A program made the translations under genes and the position numbers. A stretch of 64,000 nt of DNA, taken from assembly GCF_900156465.1 (NCBI RefSeq), contig NZ_LT707064.1, positions 1,028,001 to 1,092,000 of the forward strand. The letters run 5' to 3'. This DNA is from Pseudomonas sp. 7SR1 (GTDB taxonomy: Bacteria; Pseudomonadota; Gammaproteobacteria; Pseudomonadales; Pseudomonadaceae). Shown here piece by piece: positions 7,737 to 15,663 of this stretch. Under the pieces are notes generated by a model that had not been told where the DNA came from, did no database searches, and worked only from the letters and a program-made list of their open reading frames with translations. The first letter of the stretch is position 1; each line of letters begins with the position of its first letter.

Positions 7737-7803
7737 AAAAAAGGGGACAAAAAATAAGGACAGATTTATTTACCAGCATGACAAATAAATTTGCCTCTTT
7801 TTT
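7736..7803 (+). repeat. cassette palindrome with inserted spacer (R7)
   Basis: AAAAAAAGGGGACAAAAAAT precedes a second left-arm piece AAGGACAGATTTATTT, then core ACCAGCATGAC and a diverged right arm AAATAAATTTGCCTCTTTT. The left arm is partly duplicated, as at R4. It lies 20 bases downstream of the working immunity gene's stop and marks the start of the orphan array. Confidence 0.85.
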
Positions 7804-7823
7804 CGCCACCTTTTCTAACCGCT

Positions 7824-8216
7824 TCAAACAACCACTACATCACCGGAATCCAAGTAAATTGTATAAGCCTCATAACCACTGTCGTTATCCGGTTCAACAA
7901 CAATACTGTCGCCTGAGTTAAATAGTATCTGCAGCGCTGCTGCCTCAACCTCTCTAACCGACAGGACATCCTGTAGCAAAAAATCCAATAACGGCGCACT
8001 TGTGGATGAATCAGAAAACCGTCTTTGCCCTAACACGCCATTTACTTCATATTTCAAACCACCTTCCACACAAAAAGAGACTCTATATGGAGAGATGCCA
8101 GCAGAAATCTGGGGGCGTGAAAATTCCAATTTCGTCATTCGCACACCAAAACATACCATCTCCAGATAACAGCCGGATAGCAGTGAAAAGTCAAAATCAG
8201 CCGGTAATGAGTACAT
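7824..8216 (-). CDS. cdiI: probable CDI immunity protein paired with the intact CdiA
   Basis: A 130-residue soluble protein starting at the ATG at 8216, directly after AAGGTGGCGT, a strong Shine-Dalgarno. A longer frame from 8285 would overlap the end of cdiA and has no such site. It begins MYSLPADFDFSLLSGCYLEM and ends in an acidic, strand-rich tail (SGDSIVVEPDNDSGYEAYTI). Position (25 bases after the cdiA stop, same strand), size and acidity make it the cognate immunity protein that blocks the toxin domain of the upstream CdiA. The family is not identified. It is followed by palindrome R7. Confidence 0.75.
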   Translation of the reverse strand: MYSLPADFDFSLLSGCYLEMVCFGVRMTKLEFSRPQISAGISPYRVSFCVEGGLKYEVNGVLGQRRFSDSSTSAPLLDFLLQDVLSVREVEAAALQILFNSGDSIVVEPDNDSGYEAYTIYLDSGDVVVV

Positions 8217-8241
8217 ACGCCACCTTGATTGATAAATAGCT

Positions 8242-11200
8242 TCAACGACGAATCGGCGGCAAAGAGTCAGGAAGAAGAGGAACATGTGTATCCCCCTGAC
8301 CTTTCCCCGGTTTGCCTGTTGCGGGGTTCATTGGTTGCTTGCCGGAGTTCTGCCAGCGCCAATATCCATTCTCATATCCCGGGACAGGTGATGAGCCAGG
8401 CGGCATAACTCGGATGTGCTCTCCTTTTGCCGGATCAGTTCCAGGTGGGTAGTAGATTTCCCCACCATTTTTCCCTGGCCGACTGATCCATCCGAATGGA
8501 ATTACAGGAGCCTGCGGGGGATTTGATATCTGCTCTAGAGTTTGTGGTGTCTTCGCCCCACCTTTCGCACTATTATCCCCAACAACCCCAACCTTAACCC
8601 CGGTTGTACCACCCTTCCCCCCAGCCGTCGACGCGAACAATCCCCGATCCGGACTCAATCCATCCGACGCAAGCTCGGCCAGTAATGCAGCGCCATCGCC
8701 TTTTTCGGTACGCGTATTCTCGATAATGCCGGTATTGATGGCCCGCTCGTTACTCCGCGTGATTTCCCAAAGTGCTACCGAGCGATTCAGCCCTGAGCTT
8801 CTGCCGTCATGCAGCAATTTTTCATTGGCCGAAATCTCATCCGCCAGCTGCTTCGTAATCTGCGCACAGCCCGCCGGATTCTGCAGGCAGTACTGTCCAA
8901 ACTCCCGGTTTCGGGCTGTGTCGAGGTTGTTGTAAAAATCACGGATGGATTGGCAATCAGCTGGTGATGTGCAGCTGTTGAGCTTTTGTTCTCTCTCCAC
9001 CAATTCCGCATGGAACAGATAGTTGAACGCGGTCGCTTTCTCGGCAATCTTCGAACCTGTATCGAGATCGCCGTTGACCGCGGCCGCAGCCAGTAGCCCC
9101 GTTAGTTGCGAGAGCATCAGTTGCAGATGTTCGTTTTTATCCGCCACCTTGACCATGCTGGGAATCAGCGCTTCGTTCAAACCGGCGGCGACTGCCCCCG
9201 TTTTGAAATCACTGCCTGTCAGTTCAGCCAGCAGGCCACCCATGATCGCGTGGGCCACAATTTTCTGAGGGCCGCCATCCGGGAACTTGATGGTATCGCC
9301 CACCCAGTTGAAACCGGTCGCCATCGCCACATTGCCGGCCTCTCCCAGCAGGGCAGCATTGAAGTTGCTGCCGAAGCTGCCGCCTCCAATCGCTGTGGAA
9401 ATGCTACTGGAGATGAGCGCTTTCCCAGTTGTGCGGACTGCCGTGTCAGTCGCGTTACTCCAACGGAAGATATCCTTGGATGAATTACGCGCGCTTGATG
9501 CTGAACTTGCCGAACCCGTCGAACCCGCCGACGGCTCGACGCCTTGAGTTGCAGTATTGGCGCTGTCGGCACTGGTAAACCATTCTTTGTCCGCGTATTC
9601 GAACGCATAGGCGGTAAAACCGGCAATCGCCGCACTCTTCAAGCTATCGGCGCTCACTGTTTCCTTTAGCGCACGACCCAGGTTGCCTTTGTTCTCAATA
9701 GTACTGGTGACTGCGGTGGTACTCAGGCTGGTGGCTACCGCAAGGTTGGTGCCTGACAGTCCGAAGCCGGCCGGGCCCATGATGAACGACATCAAAATCG
9801 CGATGGCGATTTTGGCTCCGGCACCCAGACCGGAGTTTTCATACTTGAAGCTGTCGTGGATTTCCTTCACCTGACGCCAGTCGATGTCGCCACGCGCCTC
9901 GGCCTGTTTCATCCAGGCCAGGCCCGGTTCAGCCTTCACCATCGCGTCGATGGTCTGGCTGACACTCTGTTTATCGACTTGCTTGACGTCGATACGCAGG
10001 CCGTCAACGGCCTTGATGACCAACTGTCCTTGGGCGACAAGCTCGCTCTGGCGCAAGGTTTCATCGGTGCGTCCCTCGCCTTTCATCTTGTACCAGGCCA
10101 GGTCACCTTTGCTCTTGGTGTGGCTTTCGTCGTGGTAGTCCTTGACCCCCTCGAAGATGATTCGCCCACCACTGTCTAGGGTCAGGTCATTGCCACTTTG
10201 CAGCTTCGCCACCTGGTAGGTCTGATCCCCACCGCTGATCAGTTTCAGGTTGCCCCCGGCCTTGATCTCGCTGCCGATATGAGTGATCTGAGTCACCTCA
10301 TCCCGCCTTGCGGCGTTACTGCCCCATCCCCCCTTCTTCTTCATGTCATACAGCGAATAATCCCGATTCTGCTCAGCCAGCAGACTTATCTGCTTAACGG
10401 CAACCAGGTAAGCCTCGTCACCCGCCGTAATCCTGCTCGCCACCACCGACAGGTTGTTGCGCGCAGCAATCGCTACATCCCCGCCCGCATTGAGGGTGGT
10501 CGCCTGCTGCTGGACGTGATCCTCTTCCTTGTTGATCTTCTTGCCACTGCGCTTGTAGCGGTATTCGCTGGCGTCTTCGTTCGCTGCCGAGATCAGGGAA
10601 ACGTCGGTGCCGGTCAGGTTGATATCGCCTTTGGCTTCGAGGTGACTGGCGACGACGGTCAGGTTTTTGCCGGCTGTGGCATTCAGGTCGCCGCCGGCCT
10701 TGATTTCACTGGCATGCTGGACGGTCTGACTCTGTTCCCAGAAGTGGCGCTTGTCCTTGCGCATCGAGCCGTTTTCTTCCCGGGCGGCGGAAATGACGAT
10801 GTCTTCCCCCGCGCGCAGGTCAATGTCGTTGCCTGCGGTGATGGCGCCGCCCACGTTCAGCAGGTCGCCCGCCGCCCGCGCGGTGAGGTTGTTGCCGGCC
10901 TCGATGCGTGCGGCATTGTCGACCACCGAGGTTTTCGAGCTGAAACCCTGGCCGCTGTTTTCAATGATGCTGACGGTGCGGTCGTTGCGGATATCGCCGG
11001 TCAAGGTCGACAGCTCGACATCCTGGCCCTTGAGAATCCCGCCCTGGATGTTGACGAGGTCTTTGCCGGCAACCAGCTTGAGCCGCTCGCCGGCTTCGGC
11101 CAGGCGCGTGTTGACCAGGTTGTTCCCAGCCGCCGCCGAGAGGTTTTCGCTGGCGTGCAGCGTTCCGGCGTTCTTGAGGTCGGTGCCGGCAATCAGCGTG

Positions 11201-14200
11201 ATGTCCTTGCCCTGGATCAGCGCGCCATCGGCCATCAACCGGCGGTTGGCCTGGGCCAGGTAGAGCACCGGCACCAGCACATGCTCGCCATTGATCACCT
11301 GGTCTTCCATCCAGACGATGTCATGGGTCAGCGCGGCGACCTGCTGCGACGTGAGGGTCACGCCAACGGCCAGGTTCAGTTGTTCCTTGCTGGCGATGGC
11401 GTTGTTCATCAGGTACTTGAACACGCCTTCATCGCTGGTCTGTCCGGCGATGAATCGCTGTCCGGTGCGGGCAAGCACCGCCTGCTGGACCAGGCGCTGC
11501 TCGTACAGGCCATCGCCCAGGCGCTTCCAGCTGGAGTCGGGGTCGTAACCCAGGTTGCCCAGCAAGTAGTCCGAACTCAGGAACTGCCTGAGGTCGGTCA
11601 GCGCAGGGTTGGTTTCGATCAGGTACTTGGGCCCGACAATGACCCGGCTCGCATCCGAGCCCTGGACGGTGGCCCGGCTCTGGTCACGGCTGCCTTGCGC
11701 CGCAGCCGCGCTGTCGACGATGCGGAACAGGCCATTCTCCCCCGTTGGCAAGCTGAACCCGGGCATGCCGGTCGGGTTGACCTGTTGTTGCGCAAGGTCG
11801 GGCGGTAACTGCGGGTTGAGCACCACCATCGCAGGCTGCGTGGAGGTGGCGACGTCCGTCGCCGCTGTTCTGGCCGTCCCCGCCAATGGCGCCTGGAACT
11901 GCACGATGCTGCTGTTTTCCAGTTTCTGGGTGGCCTGGATGTCGATATTGCCCCCCGATTGAACGACCGCCGGCGCCATCGGCGCACCCGGTGTCACGGT
12001 GGTGATGTCAGCCACCTGGCGGAAGCTGTTGAGTGCATCGACCGGGACTTCCTTGGGGTTGGCCTGGGCGTTGTAGGGAACGATGAAGCGCGAACGGAAA
12101 CGCTCGTCGGTTCCGTCGGTCACCCTGCCGGTGTTCCAGGTCCGCGTCCTGACGCTGGAGCCGGCAGCGGCGCCGACGTTGGCAAAGTTATCCGCCTTGA
12201 TCAGCAGGTCGGCGCCCGAGGCCATGACGCTGTGGTGGTTGGCTACCGCAAGGCCGTCGATGGTCAGCTTGCCGCCGCTCATCAAGGTGGCGCTGGCCGA
12301 GTCCTGGAGCACCACGCTCTGGTAGGTTTCATTGGCGATGTAGTCGACGTTGTGGTGGTCGCCGCTGCAGTCGTAGCATTTGACGCTGATGGAACCCGAC
12401 ACCAGTTGATCGGTGGTGGTAAAGACGTCCTTGCGGTTGATCAGGACATTGCTGCGCAGCGACATGTCCTTTGCCGATTCCAGGGTGCCGGAGATGTTCT
12501 CGAGCAGTTCGCTGCGGGCCACACCGTCCCGCGCCGCGACATTCAGCGCCCCCAGGCTGTAGACATCGGCGAAATGGTTGGTGAACCGATTGAAACGCAG
12601 CCCCATGTCCGCGCCGCTGAAGATCAGGCCATGATCGTTGCGCGCCTCGTCGGCGGTCAGTTCGACCGCCCGGGCGCCGCCCAGCGTGCCCGTGTTGGTC
12701 AAGCGGGCGGCGGTCAGGGCGAACGTGTCGCCGCTGGTGATCCGCCCGGCATTGTTCAGTGCGCCGAGGCTGCCGATGGTGGTAGCACCACCTCCAGCCA
12801 GGCGCGAGCCGCTCGAAACATCGATGCTTGCCGCACTCAAGTCGAACCGACCGACGCTGCTGGCCCGACTGCTGCCCGTGCCGACATAGGCACCGGTCAG
12901 CCTCAGATCGAGGGCTTCATCGCTGCCAATGACGCCTGCGTTGTTCCAGTTGCCACCCGTGGCGAGCAGGCTTTTGACGGCGAGCAGGCTACCGCGGTCG
13001 GATTGATTGAGCTGGCCGACCTTCAGGTCGAAGACATCGGCCTGGATAGCCGAGCTGTTATCCCAGCGGGCCGCGTCGACGGTCAAGGTACCCGATGTCG
13101 TCAGGCTGCCGCCGACGTTACTGAACCTGGCGATGTCCACGTCCAGGGTGCCGCTGCCCACATGGCGAACGCTGCCATCAGCGTTCAGGAAACCGGCCAT
13201 CTGCAAGGACAGGTCGTGGCTGGCCACCTCGATGAGGCCGTTCTGGTTGTCCAGCAGTTGGCCAACCTCCAGGGTCGCCGCTCCCTGCTGGCCCACCGAA
13301 CGCAACTTGCCGCGCTGGTTGTCGATCGATGCAGCCCGGATCGCCAGGCCATTGCTGCCCTCTACCAGGCCGCCCTGGTTGATGAGTGCTGCCCCAAGTC
13401 CGAAATCGATGGTGTCCGCCGCTACGCGTCCGTTGCTGTTATCCAGATCATGGGCACGGACCGCCAGCCCCTGCCTGGCAAGCAAGGCACCGTTGCGATT
13501 GTGCAATGCGCCAGTGCCGATTTCAGCCGCCCCGGACAGGGCCGACACCTGTCCGCCGTTGTTGAGCACCGCCTGCGTTGCGCCGAGGTCGATGGACTGG
13601 GCCTGGATCAATCCGGCGTCACCGCCGGCGGTGAGCGATTGACTGTTGTCCAGTACCTTGTCGAGAGCGGTTTTCAACCAGCCATTGACCGTTGCCAGCA
13701 CGCCGCCACGATTGTCGAGGCTGCTCGCCTCGATATCGACGTTACCGGCCTGGGCGATGGCGCTGCCGTCCCGATTGAGAAGGTCCCCCACGATATCGAC
13801 CTTCAGGTCATCCTGGCTGAGCAGGCTGCCGTTGGTGTTATCGACCTCTCCCCCAGCGATGGTCAGGCCTTGTTCGGTACTGATAATCGCCTTGCCAGTG
13901 TTGAGCAGGTGTTGGTGGGCAGTCAGGGCCATGGCCTTGACCGAGGCGATATAGCCGTCGTCGCTGTTATCGATGCGGTTTGCTGTCAGTGTCAGTTTCC
14001 CCTGGCTGACCAGCTTGCCGCCCTGCTGCTTGAAACTGTCCAGCGTGGCGACCGTATCCGCCTGGCTGGTGATTTGGCCGCCGCTGTTGTCAACGTCACC
14101 TGCGCCAACGGTCAGGGCGGCATCCGAAGCAATCTTGCCGCGGCTGTTATCGAGGGTTTTCGCCTCGATCTTCAGCCTGTCCTTGGCGCTGACAACGCCT

Positions 14201-15639
14201 TCACTGTTTTTCAACGTCCCGGCGACCAGGGCCTGCTCGCCACCGCTGGCGAGGGTGCCCTTGCCGCGGTTGTCCAGCGTCCCGAGGACTGTCGCGTTCA
14301 ATGCGCCCTGGCTGACCAGTGTGCCGGCGCGGTTGTCGAGGGCCTTGCTGTCGACGGTCAGGGTTTTCGTCGCAGACAAGGTACCGCCGCGATTGTCCAG
14401 GGTCTGGGTGGTCGTGGCTTTCAAGTCGCGACTGGCAATCACGGCTTGCCCGCGGTTATCGAGGGCAGCCGCCGCAAGGACGACATCGCCGACCTGGTTG
14501 CGAGTGCTGTCGGCATTGACCCCCGCCTCGATGATGCCAAGGTTGCTGAGTTGGCCGTCGGTCGTCAGCGTGACGCTGTCACGCGCGGCCATGGCGCGTC
14601 GGTTGTCGATGCCGCCTCGGGTCGTGACCTGGAGGCGGCTGCCGGCATAGATCGTTTCCCGAGCGTCCAGGCTCTGCGCCTTGAGGTCGACAGCCCCGGC
14701 CGCGGTGGTCTGCGCCAGGCTCAAATGCCCATTGGCATCGAGCTGGATATCACCCCCACTGGCAATCAGCTTGCCGTCCAGTTTCACCCCGACCCCGGCC
14801 TCGGTGCCCACCAGCTTGATCGCCCCGGCATACATACCGCCCAAGGCCGAGGAGTCGATGGCCAGTTGCGGCTTGGCGCTGCCGTCATCGGCCCGTGCAG
14901 TGGCGTTGAGGGTGGCGGCATCGACGTCATTGCGTCCGGCGACGATGGTCAGGTTTTTCGCCTGGATCTCGGCGTTGATCCGGGCGCTGCGGGTGATGAT
15001 TTCGAAGCGGTCGACGTTGTTCGCATTCAGGCCCGCGCCTTCGATGGCGACGCTGCCCTGGTCCACCTGGTAGCGGCTCAACTGGCCATTCTCGACGACC
15101 GGCTTGCCGGTGGTCAGGGTCGCCCGTGGGGTATTGATGAAGCCGCAGCCGTTGCAGGTGATGCCATAGGGGTTGGCGACGATGACATGGGCCGACTTCC
15201 CCGCCACTTCGGTGTAGCCGCGCAACTGGCTGGGATTGCCGCCGTTGACTTCGTTGAGGATGACCTTGGCCGCCGTGCCGTTGAGGTTCGGGTTGCCGAG
15301 GATGATCCCGCCCAGTTGCGTGGACTGGGTGCGGTTGGTGGCGTTGTTGAGGATCACGCCGTTGCTGCCGACGTTGTAGTCCTTGAACTGGTTGTGGGAC
15401 AGGCCGCTGCCATTGGGCTTGGCGATGTTGACGATGGGCACGCCGTTGCCCGCCTGGCCGAGGCTGGTGCCCGGACGGCTGACCACGATGCCATCGGCCT
15501 GGGCCCACAGCGGTTGCCAGAACATGACGTTGGCCAACAGGAACGCCAGGCCGCGCTTGGGCATGCCCCAGAACAGGTTGCGGTTTTGCAGGGCAGCAGA
15601 AGGCTGGCGTGCCAGGAAGGCGTATTGGCGGTCGTCCAT
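8242..15639 (-). CDS. cdiA: CdiA/FhaB-type two-partner-secretion exoprotein with C-terminal toxin region
   Basis: A 2465-residue exoprotein. In order: an extended signal region (hydrophobic GLAFLLANVMFWQPLWAQA, about residues 30-48); a TPS/haemagglutination domain (about 50-290) with GNPNLNG and VANPYGITCNGCGFINTPRA; long beta-helical FHA repeats of roughly 20 residues (LDNRGG-type, about 330-1000); a region with a CYDC pair near 1090; more FHA repeats to about 1900; a glycine-rich, DUF637-like pretoxin segment (about 1930-2110); and a variable C-terminus. The last 85 residues (from about 2380: PFGWISRPGKNGGEIYYPPG ... GKPGKGQGDTHVPLLP) are the likely toxin or part of it; I cannot name the family. 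No VENN motif is seen. CdiB should export it and the downstream small gene should give immunity. Confidence 0.85.
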   Translation of the reverse strand: MDDRQYAFLARQPSAALQNRNLFWGMPKRGLAFLLANVMFWQPLWAQADGIVVSRPGTSLGQAGNGVPIVNIAKPNGSGLSHNQFKDYNVGSNGVILNNATNRTQSTQLGGIILGNPNLNGTAAKVILNEVNGGNPSQLRGYTEVAGKSAHVIVANPYGITCNGCGFINTPRATLTTGKPVVENGQLSRYQVDQGSVAIEGAGLNANNVDRFEIITRSARINAEIQAKNLTIVAGRNDVDAATLNATARADDGSAKPQLAIDSSALGGMYAGAIKLVGTEAGVGVKLDGKLIASGGDIQLDANGHLSLAQTTAAGAVDLKAQSLDARETIYAGSRLQVTTRGGIDNRRAMAARDSVTLTTDGQLSNLGIIEAGVNADSTRNQVGDVVLAAAALDNRGQAVIASRDLKATTTQTLDNRGGTLSATKTLTVDSKALDNRAGTLVSQGALNATVLGTLDNRGKGTLASGGEQALVAGTLKNSEGVVSAKDRLKIEAKTLDNSRGKIASDAALTVGAGDVDNSGGQITSQADTVATLDSFKQQGGKLVSQGKLTLTANRIDNSDDGYIASVKAMALTAHQHLLNTGKAIISTEQGLTIAGGEVDNTNGSLLSQDDLKVDIVGDLLNRDGSAIAQAGNVDIEASSLDNRGGVLATVNGWLKTALDKVLDNSQSLTAGGDAGLIQAQSIDLGATQAVLNNGGQVSALSGAAEIGTGALHNRNGALLARQGLAVRAHDLDNSNGRVAADTIDFGLGAALINQGGLVEGSNGLAIRAASIDNQRGKLRSVGQQGAATLEVGQLLDNQNGLIEVASHDLSLQMAGFLNADGSVRHVGSGTLDVDIARFSNVGGSLTTSGTLTVDAARWDNSSAIQADVFDLKVGQLNQSDRGSLLAVKSLLATGGNWNNAGVIGSDEALDLRLTGAYVGTGSSRASSVGRFDLSAASIDVSSGSRLAGGGATTIGSLGALNNAGRITSGDTFALTAARLTNTGTLGGARAVELTADEARNDHGLIFSGADMGLRFNRFTNHFADVYSLGALNVAARDGVARSELLENISGTLESAKDMSLRSNVLINRKDVFTTTDQLVSGSISVKCYDCSGDHHNVDYIANETYQSVVLQDSASATLMSGGKLTIDGLAVANHHSVMASGADLLIKADNFANVGAAAGSSVRTRTWNTGRVTDGTDERFRSRFIVPYNAQANPKEVPVDALNSFRQVADITTVTPGAPMAPAVVQSGGNIDIQATQKLENSSIVQFQAPLAGTARTAATDVATSTQPAMVVLNPQLPPDLAQQQVNPTGMPGFSLPTGENGLFRIVDSAAAAQGSRDQSRATVQGSDASRVIVGPKYLIETNPALTDLRQFLSSDYLLGNLGYDPDSSWKRLGDGLYEQRLVQQAVLARTGQRFIAGQTSDEGVFKYLMNNAIASKEQLNLAVGVTLTSQQVAALTHDIVWMEDQVINGEHVLVPVLYLAQANRRLMADGALIQGKDITLIAGTDLKNAGTLHASENLSAAAGNNLVNTRLAEAGERLKLVAGKDLVNIQGGILKGQDVELSTLTGDIRNDRTVSIIENSGQGFSSKTSVVDNAARIEAGNNLTARAAGDLLNVGGAITAGNDIDLRAGEDIVISAAREENGSMRKDKRHFWEQSQTVQHASEIKAGGDLNATAGKNLTVVASHLEAKGDINLTGTDVSLISAANEDASEYRYKRSGKKINKEEDHVQQQATTLNAGGDVAIAARNNLSVVASRITAGDEAYLVAVKQISLLAEQNRDYSLYDMKKKGGWGSNAARRDEVTQITHIGSEIKAGGNLKLISGGDQTYQVAKLQSGNDLTLDSGGRIIFEGVKDYHDESHTKSKGDLAWYKMKGEGRTDETLRQSELVAQGQLVIKAVDGLRIDVKQVDKQSVSQTIDAMVKAEPGLAWMKQAEARGDIDWRQVKEIHDSFKYENSGLGAGAKIAIAILMSFIMGPAGFGLSGTNLAVATSLSTTAVTSTIENKGNLGRALKETVSADSLKSAAIAGFTAYAFEYADKEWFTSADSANTATQGVEPSAGSTGSASSASSARNSSKDIFRWSNATDTAVRTTGKALISSSISTAIGGGSFGSNFNAALLGEAGNVAMATGFNWVGDTIKFPDGGPQKIVAHAIMGGLLAELTGSDFKTGAVAAGLNEALIPSMVKVADKNEHLQLMLSQLTGLLAAAAVNGDLDTGSKIAEKATAFNYLFHAELVEREQKLNSCTSPADCQSIRDFYNNLDTARNREFGQYCLQNPAGCAQITKQLADEISANEKLLHDGRSSGLNRSVALWEITRSNERAINTGIIENTRTEKGDGAALLAELASDGLSPDRGLFASTAGGKGGTTGVKVGVVGDNSAKGGAKTPQTLEQISNPPQAPVIPFGWISRPGKNGGEIYYPPGTDPAKGEHIRVMPPGSSPVPGYENGYWRWQNSGKQPMNPATGKPGKGQGDTHVPLLPDSLPPIRR

Positions 15640-15663
15640 GATCAGGTCTCGTTGCAGCAGAAA

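Larger units (their letters stand above)
4600..8241 (-). other. AT-rich orphan toxin-tail/immunity cassette array downstream of cdiA
   Basis: This block is markedly more AT-rich than its flanks and lies downstream of cdiA on the same strand. Seven full or half copies of one palindrome cut it into intervals. Read on the minus strand, an interval typically holds a short ORF tail that looks like a toxin C-terminus, followed at once by an immunity-type gene. The intervals are 7804-8216 (working immunity gene of the intact cdiA), 6965-7735 (module C), 6131-6730 (module B), 5307-6062 (module A), and 4684-4936 (module D). Two further intervals, 6785-6939 and 5000-5170, hold only unrecognised or decayed sequence. 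Orphan CdiA-CT/immunity modules downstream of cdiA are known in other CDI loci; the regular palindrome spacing is what stands out here. Confidence 0.75.

Noticed and set aside
4937..7803. Spaced repeats as a CRISPR array
   Set aside because: Intervals are 140-950 bases and irregular, contain coding sequence, and no cas genes are present. The repeat is a full palindrome, unlike CRISPR units.
7615..7827. 70-codon minus-strand ORF running through palindrome R7
   Set aside because: It starts at a TTG inside the intergenic space and translates the repeat itself. Only the last 35 or so codons look like former toxin sequence, which is annotated separately.
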